A DNA stretch of 64,000 nucleotides from Mariannaea sp. PMI_226 (GCA_024336345.1 JANFOG010000006.1:1364001-1428000), one strand, 5' to 3'. Shown: positions 35,228-49,440, counted from the first letter of the stretch. Notes: generated by a model not told the origin, from the letters alone. A program made the numbers and translations.

Positions 35228-37841
35228 TCAAAACATGATCCACTCCATTCCAACGCCTGGACCCCCAATACACCTGGTCCAGTTAAACGATCCTCGTTGG
35301 CTATTCAGTCGTCCCTGGCTCGCCAATTCACTTGACCAGAGTTTCTCCAATATCTCGAGTGCCGCCAAGTTATTCATATACCCAGATCGAGACATGATGT
35401 CATGGCACTTATCTCGTACAATATTTTGCTGTAATTCATGCACACACTCAGATCCGGCAACAAACAGTGGCCAAAGAAGGAACTTCCCGGCACTGCTGCC
35501 AGTCTCCAAGCTTGTTGCGTAAAAAATGACTTGGCTTACCAGCCCCTCTATTCTTTGATGGCTAGAAGGAAGAGAGGGGTTGACAAGTCTTTCGGTGTAG
35601 AGGAGAGCCGCGTATCGGAAAGCCTCAGATAGGGACTGCAGATCATTGATTTGTGTCATTGTTGGTGAGCCTGGGAGCGTGCTCGCGATACGGTTTGCGT
35701 CAAATTCCCACTCTTGTAGAGCAGCACGAGCGTCTCTCCATTCATGCCAAAAGGTAGAGCGCTCATCGTCAGAAGTTATTGGAAGGCCACCGACAGAAGC
35801 CAGGTCTTCATCGCGAGTAGATGTTCCGAAGTTGGCTTCATGTAATGGCCGGTCCAGATGACCTCTGCTCAAATCCTCCTGTTGTTGGCCCTGCATGGGG
35901 CCCGTCACCGCGTCATCATTGAAGGAATGACTCAGGTGGGAAACGTATGAAGATGGTGTTGATACCTTTACTTGCTGAGCGGCGGAAGAAGTATCAAATT
36001 TCTGCACTGGCCGATTTTGTGCAAGAAGGTTGAGTCGGCCAAGTTTTTGGATAGTCGCAAAGAGTTCACGATCACATCCAACGAGATTCTCGGCACCAAC
36101 CGGCAAAAGATGATCAGACTGCTTTCCAGAGGTAGCCATGACTTGAGCCTCTCGATCATTGATGCTCGCAGAGATAGCATCAAAGTAGGTAAACAGTGCT
36201 TCCATCCAAGCTGAATCCCTAGAGTTGGAAAATTGGCGTGATCTCAACGCTAGAATCTTGTTCACACCAGCGAATTGCGTATGGAATTTAGCGATTCCGG
36301 ACTCAACCATGCGATAATGGCAGAGTAAAAGTATGGTCGCCAGAACCGAATCATGGGTCGACTGAGTTGAATCGTTGAGTTGTTGGTTCAACAAGTACAC
36401 CGCCATGTTTCGATGGTCATACTCCTCAATCAGCGACTGATCTTGCGATTGAGGGTCCCCATTTGCTTCTGCAGTGTGCTTTTCTGCCCCTAAGTTCTGC
36501 GACAGCGATCGTGTGTTACGTCCCAAGCTGAGCTTCCTTTTCATTCGCAAATTGCAGGATGCCAGCGCACAAATAGCATGTCTTAAGCTTGGACTATGTC
36601 CAGCCAATCGCAAAATATGCCGAAAGGGGTTTTGAGGGCCATCAATGAACACCATGGCTGGGCACATGATGTTTTCGTAATAGTCCATGAAGAAATGCAT
36701 CTTCGATGTCAAATGTTGGCTCGTTGGTGTCGAGTTTGTGAATTCGGATGTGGTTGGTCGCTGGGAGGGCGCAAATTCAGAACGATAGGATCGCGCGTCT
36801 TCGTCCTGAACAGATGGAGACCGCCATCCCCTGGGAACGGAACCATAGTTGGTGCCGTAGGCGTCGGCCTCAAGGACGCCTATCCAAGAATTAGAACAGG
36901 CAGGGTGCATATTGCGCCGGATAGAGCTCACTGAAGTTGTCACATTCCTGGACGAGCTTTGGGCCTAGGGTCGCATCATACTGATCCATATGGGAGTGTA
37001 CGTTGGAGCCTGAATCCGAGGGAGCTTGTACAAGACTAGGACACGAAGTCGGTGCCATTTGTCTGTTGTGTTCCATGTACAGTGAAGTGGGAGGACTCTG
37101 GGGGCCAGGAGAACTATTTCCGGTGGCGTAGTTCTCATAGATGAAATTCGGGCTGTGTACATAAGGCACATCTTCTCTCGAGAATGACTGGCTCATAGGT
37201 GAGAGGTAGTCAACTTCATGGAGCGAGTCTACTGAGGAAGACAGGTCTTCAGTAACGAGCGGCAGTGGAAATCTCGTATACTTGGGTGTGGTATCTGGAG
37301 AATGGCTGAGGACTGGCGAGTAGGCGATGCTTCCCCAGCTACCCTGCGGCATGGGAGGAGTGTTCTCAGGCTGCGACATCGAAAGGTAGTCATAGCCAGC
37401 CATTAGGTATGGTGTGTTCTGTGTCGAGGCCATCCCTGACATAGATGGAATGTCAATAGGCCCGCGAGACATGACACCAGAATCCTCGTGCTCAACGCTG
37501 GGAACGGCCACACTGGAGACGGATCTCGATCGCCCAGAAGGAAGCTTCTTGGGCTCACGAGTGACAGGTGGTGCCTTTGCAATGGGCAAAGACAGTCCAC
37601 GTAGCTTGCCTCGACTGGCCACTCCAACTCCCCAGGTTAACTGGGTCTTGTACCCAGAGCACTCGTTGCCAACTTCAAGACATTGTGAGCAATAGGGACG
37701 CCTACGGTCGCACTTGATGTTCTTCTTTGAGCACGAGAAGCAGTCATCGGAAGCTCCACCAGAAGGGGCACGTCTCTTGCGTTTGCGAATTGCTGCAGAG
37801 TCTTTGACCGCAACGGTCTGGTGGCTGAGAGGAGCCGTCAT
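35228..37841 (-). CDS. acr-2: Zn2Cys6 transcription factor, acr-2-like
   Basis: Exons 37841-36932 and 36879-35228 (52-nt intron) give 853 residues. A basic N-terminus (RKRKRRAP) leads into a fungal binuclear zinc cluster at residues 34-61 with spacing C-x2-C-x6-C-x6-C-x2-C-x6-C. The stretch that follows, YKTQLTWGVGVASRGKLRG, is the block I associate with the Neurospora acriflavine-sensitivity regulator acr-2 and its relatives. A long Ser/Pro-rich linker follows. The C-terminal half has the fungal-specific regulatory domain of the Fungal_trans_2 kind, starting near HFFMDYYENIMCPAMVF and PFRHILRLAGHSPSLRHAI. It should be a nuclear DNA-binding regulator; in Neurospora acr-2 affects acriflavine resistance. 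Orthology is a recognition from memory, so moderate. The exporters 20 kb away would be attractive targets, but that is a guess. Confidence 0.82.
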
Positions 37842-38309
37842 TGTGCTGAGTCTTTTAGTAGAGATGGTCGATGAAAGGTAGCAGGTGTCCTGTTGGAAGA
37901 GCTGGCAGCTTCTTCGATGTCGAAGTCCAGGTATGTAGGGACCTAGGTTGGTTTATCTTAACATGCGATTGGAATTGCTGGTCGAGCAAGACTGTAATGG
38001 CACAGGTTGCAAGTCGAAATTTGCAACAGACTCGTATTTTCCCCGTCTATTGGAAGATAGGATTGGGAAGGGGGGGTTGTTGGCACTTGAGATGAAAGTG
38101 GAAGAAATGAAGTATAGAGGGCAAGGCATGTACGTATATACTAAGAAGTGTTTACGTGTAAGTGACCTCGAGCGTGTATGGGTGGAGGTAGGGTTTGAGA
38201 GGGAGAATAAGTATAAGAGTACTTGAGACCCTGGAGCCAGCAGGGGAGGAAGTGGTAGTAAAAGAAGTGTGTATAGAGTTGTTCGCCTGTGACAGGTGTG
38301 AATGAGATG

Positions 38310-38386
38310 AGATAGTCAAGTAAGGTGAGAGAGAATAAAAGTAAAGGGAGAAGAGGGAGATAAAAGGGATATAGAGAGAGAGAGAG
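38310..38386 (-). promoter_or_regulatory. CT-rich leader tract of the acr-2-like gene
   Basis: Purine-only stretch on the plus strand, including (AG)7 at 38373-38386, so CT-rich on the coding strand about 470-550 bp upstream of the start. Such tracts are common near fungal transcription starts. The role is inferred. Confidence 0.4.
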
Positions 38387-41300
38387 GCACAGGTGGAGGC
38401 AAGTAATTGTAGAGAGCAGATGGGGTGAAGATTCTCTGAGTCTGGGAAGGGAAAAGATGGTAGTTATGGAATAGCACAGGAGGAGGGGAACATGATAGGG
38501 CGGGAACTGGGAACAAGAAAAGAATGGGGATGGAGGGTGGAGAGATCACCCAGTCCCAACCCCATCCCCATTATCCCCAGGCCCATCCCATCATGAGTTG
38601 GTTGCTTGCCCTGGTGCCGCTGTGAGGAACAGGACAGGCATGGGACATGTTTCCGTACGAAGCGCAGGAGCTTGACTACTGGCGGGATGAAGATGAACTA
38701 GGAACCCAGGAGATCAGTGGGGCATCGACCGAGGCCAAGTTTGTCAAGGGGCCCTGGAATCATGGAAAGAGTCCGGCTGGTAGAGAGATTGAGAGGGCGA
38801 TATCTTCTTAGTGCCATTGGCGCGGCCACTGAGACTTGGGCAAGCAGAAGCTCGAGTGGCAAGACTAAGGCACCAGTTTGGACGAGTGGTGAATTTGGAG
38901 AAAGATGGGGAGACAAGGCCTGTGGAGGTCGTAGTGGGCGTGGTGGAGGGGTTGATCCATGGGAAGGAGTCAGGTAGGGGGGGGTGGGGTATTGGTTTAT
39001 GGGGGTGGCCATAAGGGTCGAAGGAAAGAAGGGACGGCGGGATCGAGGATGCACTTGCCTGGCTGCTTTTTTTTTTGTGTGCCCTGATTGCTTGGTGGGT
39101 GTGGCGTGAGTACGTGGTGGATGGTTGGGGGCTTGATGCGTGCCCATTCTGACACCGAAAGACGACCAGCAAGGTCAACAAGCCAGCACCAAGGCCAACA
39201 ACGAGGGAACAAAGTGGTACTGCGTCAGTGCGTCGTCCTCGCGCGAGGTAGTTACTTCCTTTGACGTCGAGGCCTGCAGTGCAACATGGCGCCGTGCTTC
39301 GCTTGGCTCAAAGCATTATCAAAAACTTCACCCTTCACCACAACAGGTCGCGAACAGGTCTCGCACGTCCTGTATCAAGCAGCGCCTAAGAGACCACTAG
39401 AGGCCCCTTGCAACTTGGGGTACTCGATGACCCTAGTCAACACTTGCTTCAGCAAGGGGGAACTCGGGGGCATACTCGGGGCACCATCATTAGGGGATCC
39501 CCGGCAAAGACGCTTTTGGAGGCTAGCCTTCGCACCGGTACATGCTGGACAGGCGACGCCGGCCGAAATCATCTCGGCCCAAGAGGGCGTTCTTTCTTGC
39601 ACCTTGTTACATGGCCTTTGTTGTAATTTTTTTTTTCTCCCTTACTATCCGCGGTACAGGAAGACTTCTCGTACCAGGTCAATCTAAGTCTGAGCATCGA
39701 CCGTTGGAAGAAGAAGAAAAAACGAAACTAGTGTGTTAATCAAGCAAATATATCGCCCAGGTTGCTTTGTCGAAGCCCTTGGGATCACAGTGGAGGCTCT
39801 CCCGAGACACCCACATTCTTTCTTACCCTGTCTGATTCGTTTTCCCCTGTTATCCTCGTCGAGGGTTCTCTCTGCTGCAGCTCGCTTGACTTTGAATATT
39901 CATCCAATCAATACCTTTACCCTTAGCTTCGTTCAAATGACCTGCTCATTGATCGAAGCACCAGGACAATTACAGATCACATACGTACATAGTAGCATTT
40001 CTTCCCGGGTTGCACCTGTACGGATTAGTAGGTTTGTGGGTGGGATCGAGGTTTGATCCTGGTTGCGGGATGCGGTGCCAAGTTGGGGACTAGACTTAAT
40101 GGGATGGCTGATAAAATGAGATGAGATGCAACACGCGAACTGACAAGGGCAACAGAAGATGCGAACACTGACAAGTCCAAACACACCTACGACGAAAGAA
40201 AGAGCATCCGTGAGAACTAGCCGACGGAATATTCGGGCCCTCTAACATCAACCTCGCCCTGTCCGGGGTGTATTGCCTGACTTCCCGGCTCGCCCTTTCT
40301 TACGTGCTTTGCGAGTTTTCATACACAAGTCGTCGTTCTTCCGCACATTTAGCCTCGGCGACAAGGTCGACTACTCGCATAACAGACCCAACACCAAACC
40401 ATACATTTCCGCATGCTGATTCCTCACGCGAGTAAGAGACAAATGACTAATCGCGAATTGATACCGTCGACGCGGTTAGAAGAAAAAAAAATAAGGCTCC
40501 TGTTAGCCCAGGCACTGGTTTCGCTAACAGAGTCAGGCGGCGGAAGCCCATTGAAAATCTATCCGAAACTGCAGGAATTTCCCTTTCTTGAGCGGGGTTC
40601 TCTTTCTACATTGTTGTTCGCCATCGCCCTTTCGCCTTCTGTGTTGCAACTCAGGCCAAAACGTTCATATCTCGAGCGGGGGGGTTCGGCAACGCCGAAA
40701 GGATGGTGCAGTGTCTGGTGCTTCACCCAATCGACGTCGCTGCAACAGTCCTCTCGATTACTCCCAGGGACCGGCAGATAAGACACCCCCTTGGCTTCAT
40801 TAGCTTGAGTTCTGCTACAAAAGAATATACCATCTTTCGAGTTTCTCGTGATAACTACCTCGCCGCGTACCAGACTAGTCAGGACCAGCATCAACGGTAT
40901 TTGACATACATAGGACAAGTTGACAAGTAGAGCCAAAATCCATGTCTTTGCCCAGAGCATTCGTCCCACCCAATGATAGCAGGCCAAGCACGCGGAAAGC
41001 CACCGGCAGCACCTTAATTCATCCGCTGCCTCGTCCAAGAGACACTAATGCGACCCACTCTCGGGGCTCTGTGGGTTCTGGCTGCAAGCATGCTAACAAG
41101 AGGGGCAGAGGTCCTTTTGCAAGTCCACCTCTCAAGCCAACCTATCCGATCCAACTCTCAGCCTGCCACCGCTGCTCCCTGCGGACAGGGCAACAATCCA
41201 CGAAGCAGAATAATTTCCTGGACCTAATTATCTACGAACGGCAAAAGCTAATCTGTACTTCATACTACTGTACGTTCGTAATAATTTTTTTTGGGGGGGT

Positions 41301-44220
41301 GTCTGGGAGATGACTGTCGTCATCGCCTCCTCTCTGCAACGTGCGTGACAAGCATACTTATCCGTGCATGACCAGGTATCTCTACTTATGCAGCTTGCCA
41401 AGTTCAGTGATCTCTCGAATTGAGGAGGTGGCGTACCGAATAGTGTCGCTCGATATCCGTCTGACCAAGTCTTGTCAAAAAAGCATTGAGAAGATGCCGG
41501 CAAGTACCGTCATTTAGAGGGGGGGCAAGAAAAAAAGAAAAGGAAAAAAAAAAAAGAGAAAGGAGACCAAAAAAAAAAACTTGCATTTACACTCAATGGC
41601 GCCGCCACGAGGCGAATGGTCTGCCAAAAATTTGCGGGCTAGACATAAAAGTTTCCAAAAAAAAAAAAAAAAGGGTCAAATAGATGTCCCGTCTTCAATG
41701 ACGTTCCGAGCTGCACCGGCTGGACGAAGTTGACGACTTGGTGACAGGATGTTGCTGATTTGGTGGAACCCAAGAATCCAACCAGCAAATTCTGTGTACT
41801 GCCCAGCGACACTCCTTCGTCATGAAACTTGAATATTCCGATGATATTCTCACCGCAAGGCGGAGACACAGATAATCGAGTGGTTCTACCTGCATGACAA
41901 GCGAGGCGTGGTCGGCCTCCATGCTGCGCGTGGGTTCTCACGCCATGATCATGTCAAGGTAGAAAAAGAAAAGGAAAAAAAAATAGAGAGAAAAATGAAA
42001 AAAGAGGTGGCGGACACATCCACGGACAAAACGGCATCGCAATGGACAGCAACGACAACGTCCATCAGTGGCTCCGAAGAGATTGTTTTGCAGGTGCCTA
42101 ACGCCCACAGTAGCGGGGTTCCTCGTCACCCTAGTCCCCTCTGACCCCTGGCGTCCTCTAAGAGCTTCCATGCATCCTTCCACCAGTATTCGTTGCGACT
42201 TATCCTAGCCATTTATAGATTAGTATGCTCCTTTAGCGCGCTCTTGGGCTCCTTGTTCCTTCTTACTCCATCGGCCGCCTGTCTCCACTTTCCTCTTCCC
42301 ACTTTTCTGGTGCTGAGGACTGAATGACAGTGCAGGTAGCACAGTAATATGACTGTGCCAGAACAGAGATGAGTCGTGCCTTCCTTATGCTATATTCTCA
42401 CTCAGTTCAGCAAATATAGACTATGACAAATAGGTACGTGTCTCTAGTATTTACAACCTTACTATGGTACTTCCTACATACTACCAGAGGCAGGCTCAAG
42501 GGCTGCAGTACCATGGCAATCTTGATTAATCTCTCGCCTCATCGATCCCACACAGGATCGTCGGACCACTTACATCATTTTCATAGTCTATCCTCTCAGC
42601 TTTCTCGGGCCTACCTCTACGTTTCATTCGCGGCACCGAGTGTATGAATAAGGACGTGCACTTTCAGGGTCGCAGTCAACGGGCATGACAGAGTGGAAAA
42701 CCCAGCCCCTAGGACTTGGGCGTTTCGACACAACGACTAATGTTATGTCTATGGGCACCGCGCATATCCACTCCGGGTGAAGGGGGGGGAGGCGCTGTGG
42801 TCGCCGCGAGACCCTTCCCTTCGCTTCGCAAAGTCACCGTACAAAAGGCAGTGGGGAATAGAAACTGACGATACCGCGGTAATGCAGCTGACTTCTTGAC
42901 ACGGTATCAGGACAGGCAAGACCTCGCATGAGGCAAAGAAGCGAAGGAGTGGGCGGTGATGTGCCACGCTGGACCGGAGCCATAACGCGGCAGGTTTGAA
43001 GATCATGAGAGGGTAGCCAACCCCTTGAGTCCATGATCGAATGCCTCTTGCAACCTTGACGGAATTCTTTAAGTCATGGAATGGCACAATGTGCGGCATC
43101 ACAATTGACCATTTGCACGCCACAAACACGGTGCTGCTCTCGTCATCCAAACATTTGACAAACGAAGTACTCGAACCACTCAACCACACAGAGCGCGGTA
43201 CTTGCCACACCCCTCATCTTAGCTGCGTCAGTTTGTCCACAAACGCTGGAGACATGGCCGAAGGTCGTATCATCTCATTACCGGAATTATCGTCCTCATC
43301 TACCAACCCCTGCCGACTCCCTGTTATCGAGAAGCCCGCCCGTTCGTTCCAAGGAGCCGCTCATGTCCGGAAGAGTGTATACTCTATACTACAGCACACT
43401 AATAAGAGTTATCTGTGAAACTGATACACCGTACTTTGATGCCTCCACGTACTACCACAAGGTATGGACATCTCGCTCCTGTTAGTACGTTAACCTTTCC
43501 CGACTTTTCCCTTCACATCTATCGGCCTGCAGCCAAGCTTTTTAGATCGTTCTCTTAATTTTAATATCCCTCTTCCCACAACCTAAAGTACTGTTGAATC
43601 CATTGATTTTCTTGCTTGTGTAAGATAGTACTAGTTGGCACTTATCAACCAACGGTAGTAATCTTTTCACAACGGAGTTCAATGACGTGAGGCGACTAGG
43701 CTTGCCCAACAAGTCATTCCAACAACGACATATATCCATCAGAGTTTTCATGAAACGATCGAATGATAAGAACAGATGTGCGGCCTCAGTGCAATGCATG
43801 AGTGAGGATTTTCATTATTTAACGTGGTGTTTTGGTGACCAACATCCCTGTTTAATCGGTAGTTGTCAAATCTACGTTGCCCTCAACGGGCAGTCCCGGC
43901 GATCCCAAGGAGACCAACGCCATTTCAAGAAGTCAAGCGCATGTGCAATATAGTCTACTTCAAAGCAGCTCTTTCGCCATCCCCCTGGTTTCCTTGCCTG
44001 GTCAACCTGAGCTACCAATTTGGACTTCGGGGAACACGAGGTTACAGCGAATCCTCTCATGCTGATGGGAGTCTCAGCTGTTCGGGATCGATGGATATCT
44101 TATCCTAGCCCCTTGAGGCGAGGATTTACCTACTGCATGTGTGTAGCGATCTGGTTCCGGCCGGACCTGATACACAATCATCGTTGAAATGGATATACAA
44201 TCAGTAAGTCTTCGGAGTGA

Positions 44221-44508
44221 TCAGGTCCATGGTGAGAACCGAATGAAGAAGATATACAACCCCCTGTAGTCACACCCTTGCTTGTTGTGGTAGCGATGTT
44301 TAGTGCATCGGCCACAGTGTAATCTCTTTTCGGTTGTTTTTACAGTCTCATTGTTGATACCAGGACATACCCAAGACTCGAAGTGCGGGGAATGAATATC
44401 ACCACGAGAAGGCGTGGCAGATGAAGCAGATACGTTATCCGGTGCCGCAGCTTCACAGGAACTTCCCCATGTGTGATTGACGAGCTGCGAGCCTATTTTC
44501 CCTGTCAT
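44221..44508 (-). CDS. Possible small Cys-containing ORF (95 aa), doubtful
   Basis: ATG at 44508 to TGA, 95 codons, no recognised family. The second half has KRLHCGRCTKHRYHNKQGC, a CxxC with a following Cys, faintly like the CxxC pairs of the 126-residue orphan at 3791-4171. No signal peptide and no context supports it. It may be an exon of a longer gene, a relic, or chance. Confidence 0.2.
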   Translation of the reverse strand: MTGKIGSQLVNHTWGSSCEAAAPDNVSASSATPSRGDIHSPHFESWVCPGINNETVKTTEKRLHCGRCTKHRYHNKQGCDYRGLYIFFIRFSPWT

Positions 44509-47500
44509 CTGCTATCCAATGATACTGCGATATGGACGAGTACCGACGAGGATTCTCTCAAGCTCCCAGGACGCCTGCGATCTTCCCCCTCACCCATGCC
44601 TCACACGTTCTGAACACATGCATCCGAGCCAGGGTATGGTTTGCTGCGGGGGACAGCACAAGGCCCGCTAGTACCAATCTAAGCCCTTTTCTCACTAGGG
44701 TCCGGGCACCATGCGCTAAGGAGTGAATCGTGCGTTAGAAGGACCGAACGACGCTGCATAGAAGCCCGGGATTAGGTCTAAGCCTCGTGCATAGCAAAAA
44801 GCCCTGCACCTGCCCAAGGACTGGTGCCCTCCATACCGGTCAAGCTCATCCAGCGGCGAACATCACATCGCTACCGTTATCAGGAGTCGGACGATGGACC
44901 AGACGAACGGTTCTCAGTGCAGTCTGATGAAACCAACTCCACCAGGGCCTACATAGTACCAAATTGCGAGCATCATCACGTTCTGCTCCTAGAGTACAGC
45001 CAAATACAAGGGATATATACTACATACAAGGTAGTAGAGCAAGAGAGATATCCTTGGACATGAAGAACCACCTTGCCGGATTCTGTGATGCCCAGTGATG
45101 AATTGATCTAGGGCCAGATAATGTTCGGCTACGCTACTGTGTGCTTTCCATGACAGGACTTTTGCGGTTCGCTTCCCAAAACGCTACTATGACGTTGTTT
45201 TGTGGCTACAATCGAGAACATCCCTGATTTCTGTCTCGTGGCGCCAGCGGCGAGCAACACACCTCTGTCGATGTCTGTCTGTACCCACGACGCCAGGTCA
45301 ATCTGCCGGTTCTGACTAGCCAGAAATCATCAAGCGCTAACTAGCAGACCAAGCAAGCGCCCAACTTGCGGGATATAGGCCCGAGTGACTTTCCGCCAAC
45401 TCGACAGCCTCAACGCCTCGAATCGTACAATCTACTCCGTTTTAGCCGCCCGCGATAAGATAAATATGGCGAATGTTTCAGTATTGATGGTAAATATATC
45501 ACACCTTAGTCAGATTTACTAAAAGGAACTGATAAGATATCATTCTGTGTTCGTTCCTAGAGCAGCGTTTGTGTGACCACCAGTGGTGCTCAAATGTTAC
45601 GTTGCTGTCAATCACGGCTCCATAGCAAATCAGGTCCGGGCTAATAATAACAAGGGGGGTCAACCCAGTTTGCCAGACTACTAAACCTACTCCACAAAAT
45701 GTCTCGTCCCTCCCTATCAACTTATTGGGATTATTACTGCACTACAGTATCGGCTCACTCGATTCGAAGCGACGAAGCACCTGAGCTAGGTTGGGGCCAG
45801 CAAGGTTATTGAAGGAAAACAATTTGTATGCCTAATTGCTGAACCCATGGAAATCTAATCCCCAGGAAATAGCCCAGGTCGGTTATTTCGACCAGTTGAA
45901 CTGTATTCGTCAACAAACATGATATTTCCTGGCCTAAGGTAGCTCATAATATCCACAGGCCAGTTTGAATTTATGGGGTCGATACGGGCACACATAGGAT
46001 ACTACTGAATATACAGTATGAGCTCCATCGAGGCGGTGACCATTGAAGCCAACGGCCCCGGAGCTTGTTTTAGATACCACATCTCCATACATACAGATGT
46101 GGATGTTAGAGCCACCGCAGAAGTGCCTATATCCGAGGGGAAATATTGAGTAATCTCCGTTATTTCATTCCTTAATTGTAATTGCTTTCTCAGCACGGAT
46201 TTGCCCAAGCACTGGTGTTATTTGCTTTCATCATTGCCTACTATGAAGTCGTCATCTATATTGAACCACAACAGAAAATTAACACGAGAGAATAGGAACC
46301 ACTAGTGACAGGGGATGTACACCGCCTGGGAACTGGAGATTCAACACGCAAAAAGCCGCGGGATATAAATCTATCGACTCGGTGAAAAGCCATCCGAACT
46401 GACTTTTTGTGTATAAAAAAAACTAATCCCATGACAGAGATCTTCATGGTCCCTCGCTCGAGTGCATTGCCTCGTATGTCCAGACAATCAGCTGCTAATG
46501 ACCGAAGTTGCTCTAGACTGTGGTCGACCGAATCTCAGCCCCATCCAAGCCAGGTTTCCCCGCAAAGTCTACAGCGGCTGATCTCAATTCCTTGTGGGAA
46601 TTCCTTGTGGGCATTCCCAACAACCGCGATTCACATGTCGATTTTGGGTTTTTCAAGACGTAATAGTAATGTCTTTGCTAATTAAAGCGAGAGTAATAAA
46701 AAAAAACACCACGACCAGGGCAGCGTCGTCACGAACGGGGTCCGGACATAGGTTTATTAGCCTTAAAATCCCCAGACACTTGGCATGGGATGGATGGGGG
46801 CGGGCTTGGTGGCCGGGAACGTTTTGCAGACCGGACAGGAAACGAACCCCATCTCACCATCGTCGACCGTCTCTCAAGGAGTACGAAGCGAGTGCCGCAA
46901 ACGAAGGAAATTAGTACGTGCATGATTATAGCGTGTATCCGTTTCGAATAATAATTAGACGCCTGTCGTGTCGTGGTCAGTCCGGCGCACTCCCACCCAC
47001 GCCACGAACTACGAACTACGTAAAAGAATTGCAACTTGTGTGACGGACATGCTATCCCAGAGAATGGGAAGAGACGAGGCGTGCGCTGTACTACTTTGTA
47101 AGGGGGGGCGAGTGACAGGACGCATCGGGCGGTTTTCAGCGGCACAACATCAGCTTAGTGAGATCAGCTCCCGTCCTGCCGAGACACATTATCTACAACG
47201 GGAAGTAAGAAGACTAATAAGAAAATTTGAAAAAATTAAATAAATGAAAAAATGAAAAACTTTGAAGAGAATGAAACCCCCCTCAAAGGGGAACCTGCTT
47301 CTAGAATTGTGGCGTTTTTTGTCTTTTTTTGGCCATGTGTAATCAAGAGGTGCTGTACCTGGTTGCCTAGCCGCCTAGCGGTTTTTTCTTGAATGCTCGG
47401 TTGGTGGTGGCCTTCTGACCCCTCTTCCCCTTCCAACCAGGCAAAAGTTCCCTTGCCAGCTTGCTGGGGCGTCATCATTATCATCATCATCACAATCAGC

Positions 47501-47623
47501 TATGAACCGAGGCACTGCACACTACTCTCCGGGGCGCACACGTACATACCTAGTGTACCGTAGTAGCTTTGTAGTTACTTCTCAAGGAGAACAAGAAAAC
47601 TTTATCTAATAAATTAAAAAGAG

Positions 47624-47640
47624 AAAAAAAAAAAAAAAAA
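47624..47640. repeat. A17 homopolymer
   Basis: Seventeen A residues in an AT-rich patch of the gene-poor block. It could be the trace of a retroposed poly-A tail, but no coding remnant precedes it. Confidence 0.8.
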
Positions 47641-47804
47641 GTGGTAGGGTAGTTAGTTTACACGGTCGACACGGTAGGCAGGGTACAAATGCAACGTCTA
47701 ACAAAAAAGTCGTGTTCCCACATTCCGGAACTCAACATGGTATTAACCCGACCCAGCTCCGGATACCGTACTGGCTGGCCCTGTGGCCGCCTTAACCCAG
47801 TTCC

Positions 47805-47835
47805 AGGTAGGTAATTATTAGTTAATTACCTGCCT
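47805..47835. promoter_or_regulatory. 13-bp near-perfect inverted repeat (AGGTAGGTAATTA)
   Basis: Left arm AGGTAGGTAATTA (47805-47817) and right arm TAATTACCTGCCT (47823-47835) with one mismatch and a 5-bp centre. It combines the recurring AGGTA motif with TAATTA. It could be a dimeric protein site or a hairpin; no gene start is nearby. Confidence 0.4.
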
Positions 47836-48669
47836 CCGGATACTCGCCTGGGTACGTACGTAACAACTACTACTGAACAGCCTGGATTCTCCGGAAGAAT
47901 CTCCGCCAAAATGCTGATGAATCCGGGGTTCTCCACTCCCCGCACTTCACTTGCTTGGGTTCCAGCCTCCTACTGCTCCTGCTTCCCCTTCTCTCCTCCT
48001 CATCACTTTCACTCATCTACTCGTACTCCACGGTTCCCCGTGGAGTAGCAGAATTGTGGCGACTGGCCAAAATATTCAACCAAGGAGGGGGCGATCGAGC
48101 TGTGAAATACCGGTGTAATTACGGGGTACGGAGCGTCTTAGGTAACACTTTTGTGGATATGCTTCACGATAGGATACGATAGGATGTCCTCTTATCGACA
48201 TCCCGTCGTCAGTTCACGGGAAAGCCGCCAGTTAACGGAAGACGGAATATGGACGACATGCAGGAACCAAGGGCCTCTATCGTTCCAAGACGGAATCACT
48301 TATGGTATCCATCACCACTATCTTCACTCACCACTCACCCCTCTCTCACCCCCCCTCTCACCCCTCTCCTTCTTCCCTGAACCAAACCCTTGACCCCAGA
48401 AACCTGCCATTCTCAGAGCGCAAGAAATCTCAAGGTGTCAACGAACCACACCCCCAAGCATCTGCATGGGAGGGGCGGAGGGAGGGGGCCCTTTCATGCA
48501 GCTGAACGTGATTGGAAAACACGTTTGAGACCAAGAGACAAGGTACACAAAATCGGATCCGACGCCTACGAGCAGTTGCATCTGTCCAGACTACAGTATC
48601 TGAACTTTGTCGATCCCTCCCGTGCTGGGTCGAAAATGCTGCCGTTTTACTACCGACAGAAACCGTAGC

Positions 48670-48678
48670 TACTCCGTA
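48670..48678. repeat. TACTCCGTA motif, copy 1
   Basis: One of three exact copies of this 9-mer (or its complement) found in spacers of the window. Confidence 0.5.
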
Positions 48679-49169
48679 CTAGCAGGCCAGCGGACTAAAC
48701 TGCAACAATAGCATACTTGCATCAATCTCAATCTCCCTTTCCCCTCCACCCCTTCTCCCCCCCCCTCCCTCCTCATGAGTTTTGGGAACAACTGGACAAG
48801 ACAAGCGCCTCCCCCGGGCTCCCCCCCCCCAGGTCCGACAATGCAGCCACACCGGCCTTTACTCGATGGGGTGATTGGGGGACTAGTGGCAGTTTCTTGA
48901 CCTCGCACGTCGATCACGGTCTGTCTAAGGCGTAGCAACTCCGACGGTACACGAACTACACAGTAGTGATACTCATAATTAATTACGACGCCAAGAAGAT
49001 GCATACTGGTTGCGACCAAAAACCAAAAAAAATTGAGCCGCAGGACGCACCTCGGCCTGTCAACCGATATGCTACGTTTCCTACCTACCTACTTACCAAG
49101 GTACGAACAGAAGCTGCCGAGTCTCGTGCATCTTCTCATGCATTTCCCCTTTTCTGTACCTTTTCTGTA

Positions 49170-49204
49170 CGTAGGTACCTTGCATAGGCCATAGGGTACC
49201 TACG
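49170..49204. promoter_or_regulatory. 10-bp perfect inverted repeat (CGTAGGTACC)
   Basis: Arms CGTAGGTACC (49170-49179) and GGTACCTACG (49195-49204) around a 15-bp spacer. Each arm contains the recurring TAGGTA/TACCTA motif. It lies 237 bp before the weak ORF at 49441. Confidence 0.45.
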
Positions 49205-49440
49205 GCAAAACCGAGCAGCCAATGAGACTCTTGATCGCCGTATCTTGTCTTTGTTGAATAGATCGACCATGACTAAGATAACCTAAACAGTTGGGGGAAA
49301 TCTTTGCCCTTTCTTTTATCTTGCCTTCTCAAGTGATGAATCAGCATCGAATAATCCTGAGTTTTTTTTAGCAGCAATTGAGACCAGACAATTTTTTTGT
49401 GGCGCCTTGGTGGCGGTGTCGTGAAAGTCGAGATACGCAA

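Noticed and set aside
38698..39181. 145- to 149-codon Pro/Thr-rich minus-strand frames
   Set aside because: Low-complexity G/C-rich DNA with two overlapping frames on the same strand and no conserved motif.
40559..41038. 159-codon minus-strand frame with hydrophobic N-terminus
   Set aside because: It begins at TTG, overlaps several plus-strand frames of similar size and shows no recognisable motif.
42749..43418. Overlapping frames of 125-153 codons on both strands
   Set aside because: Frames of similar length on opposite strands without family resemblance are what chance gives.
46588..46612. Tandem 13-bp duplication (ATTCCTTGTGGGA)
   Set aside because: Two copies only, no gene context; treated as chance simple duplication.
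47955..48182. Leucine/Ser-rich hydrophobic start of a 75-codon frame
   Set aside because: The hydrophobic run is a CTC/CTT tract translated; no ATG-based gene model follows.
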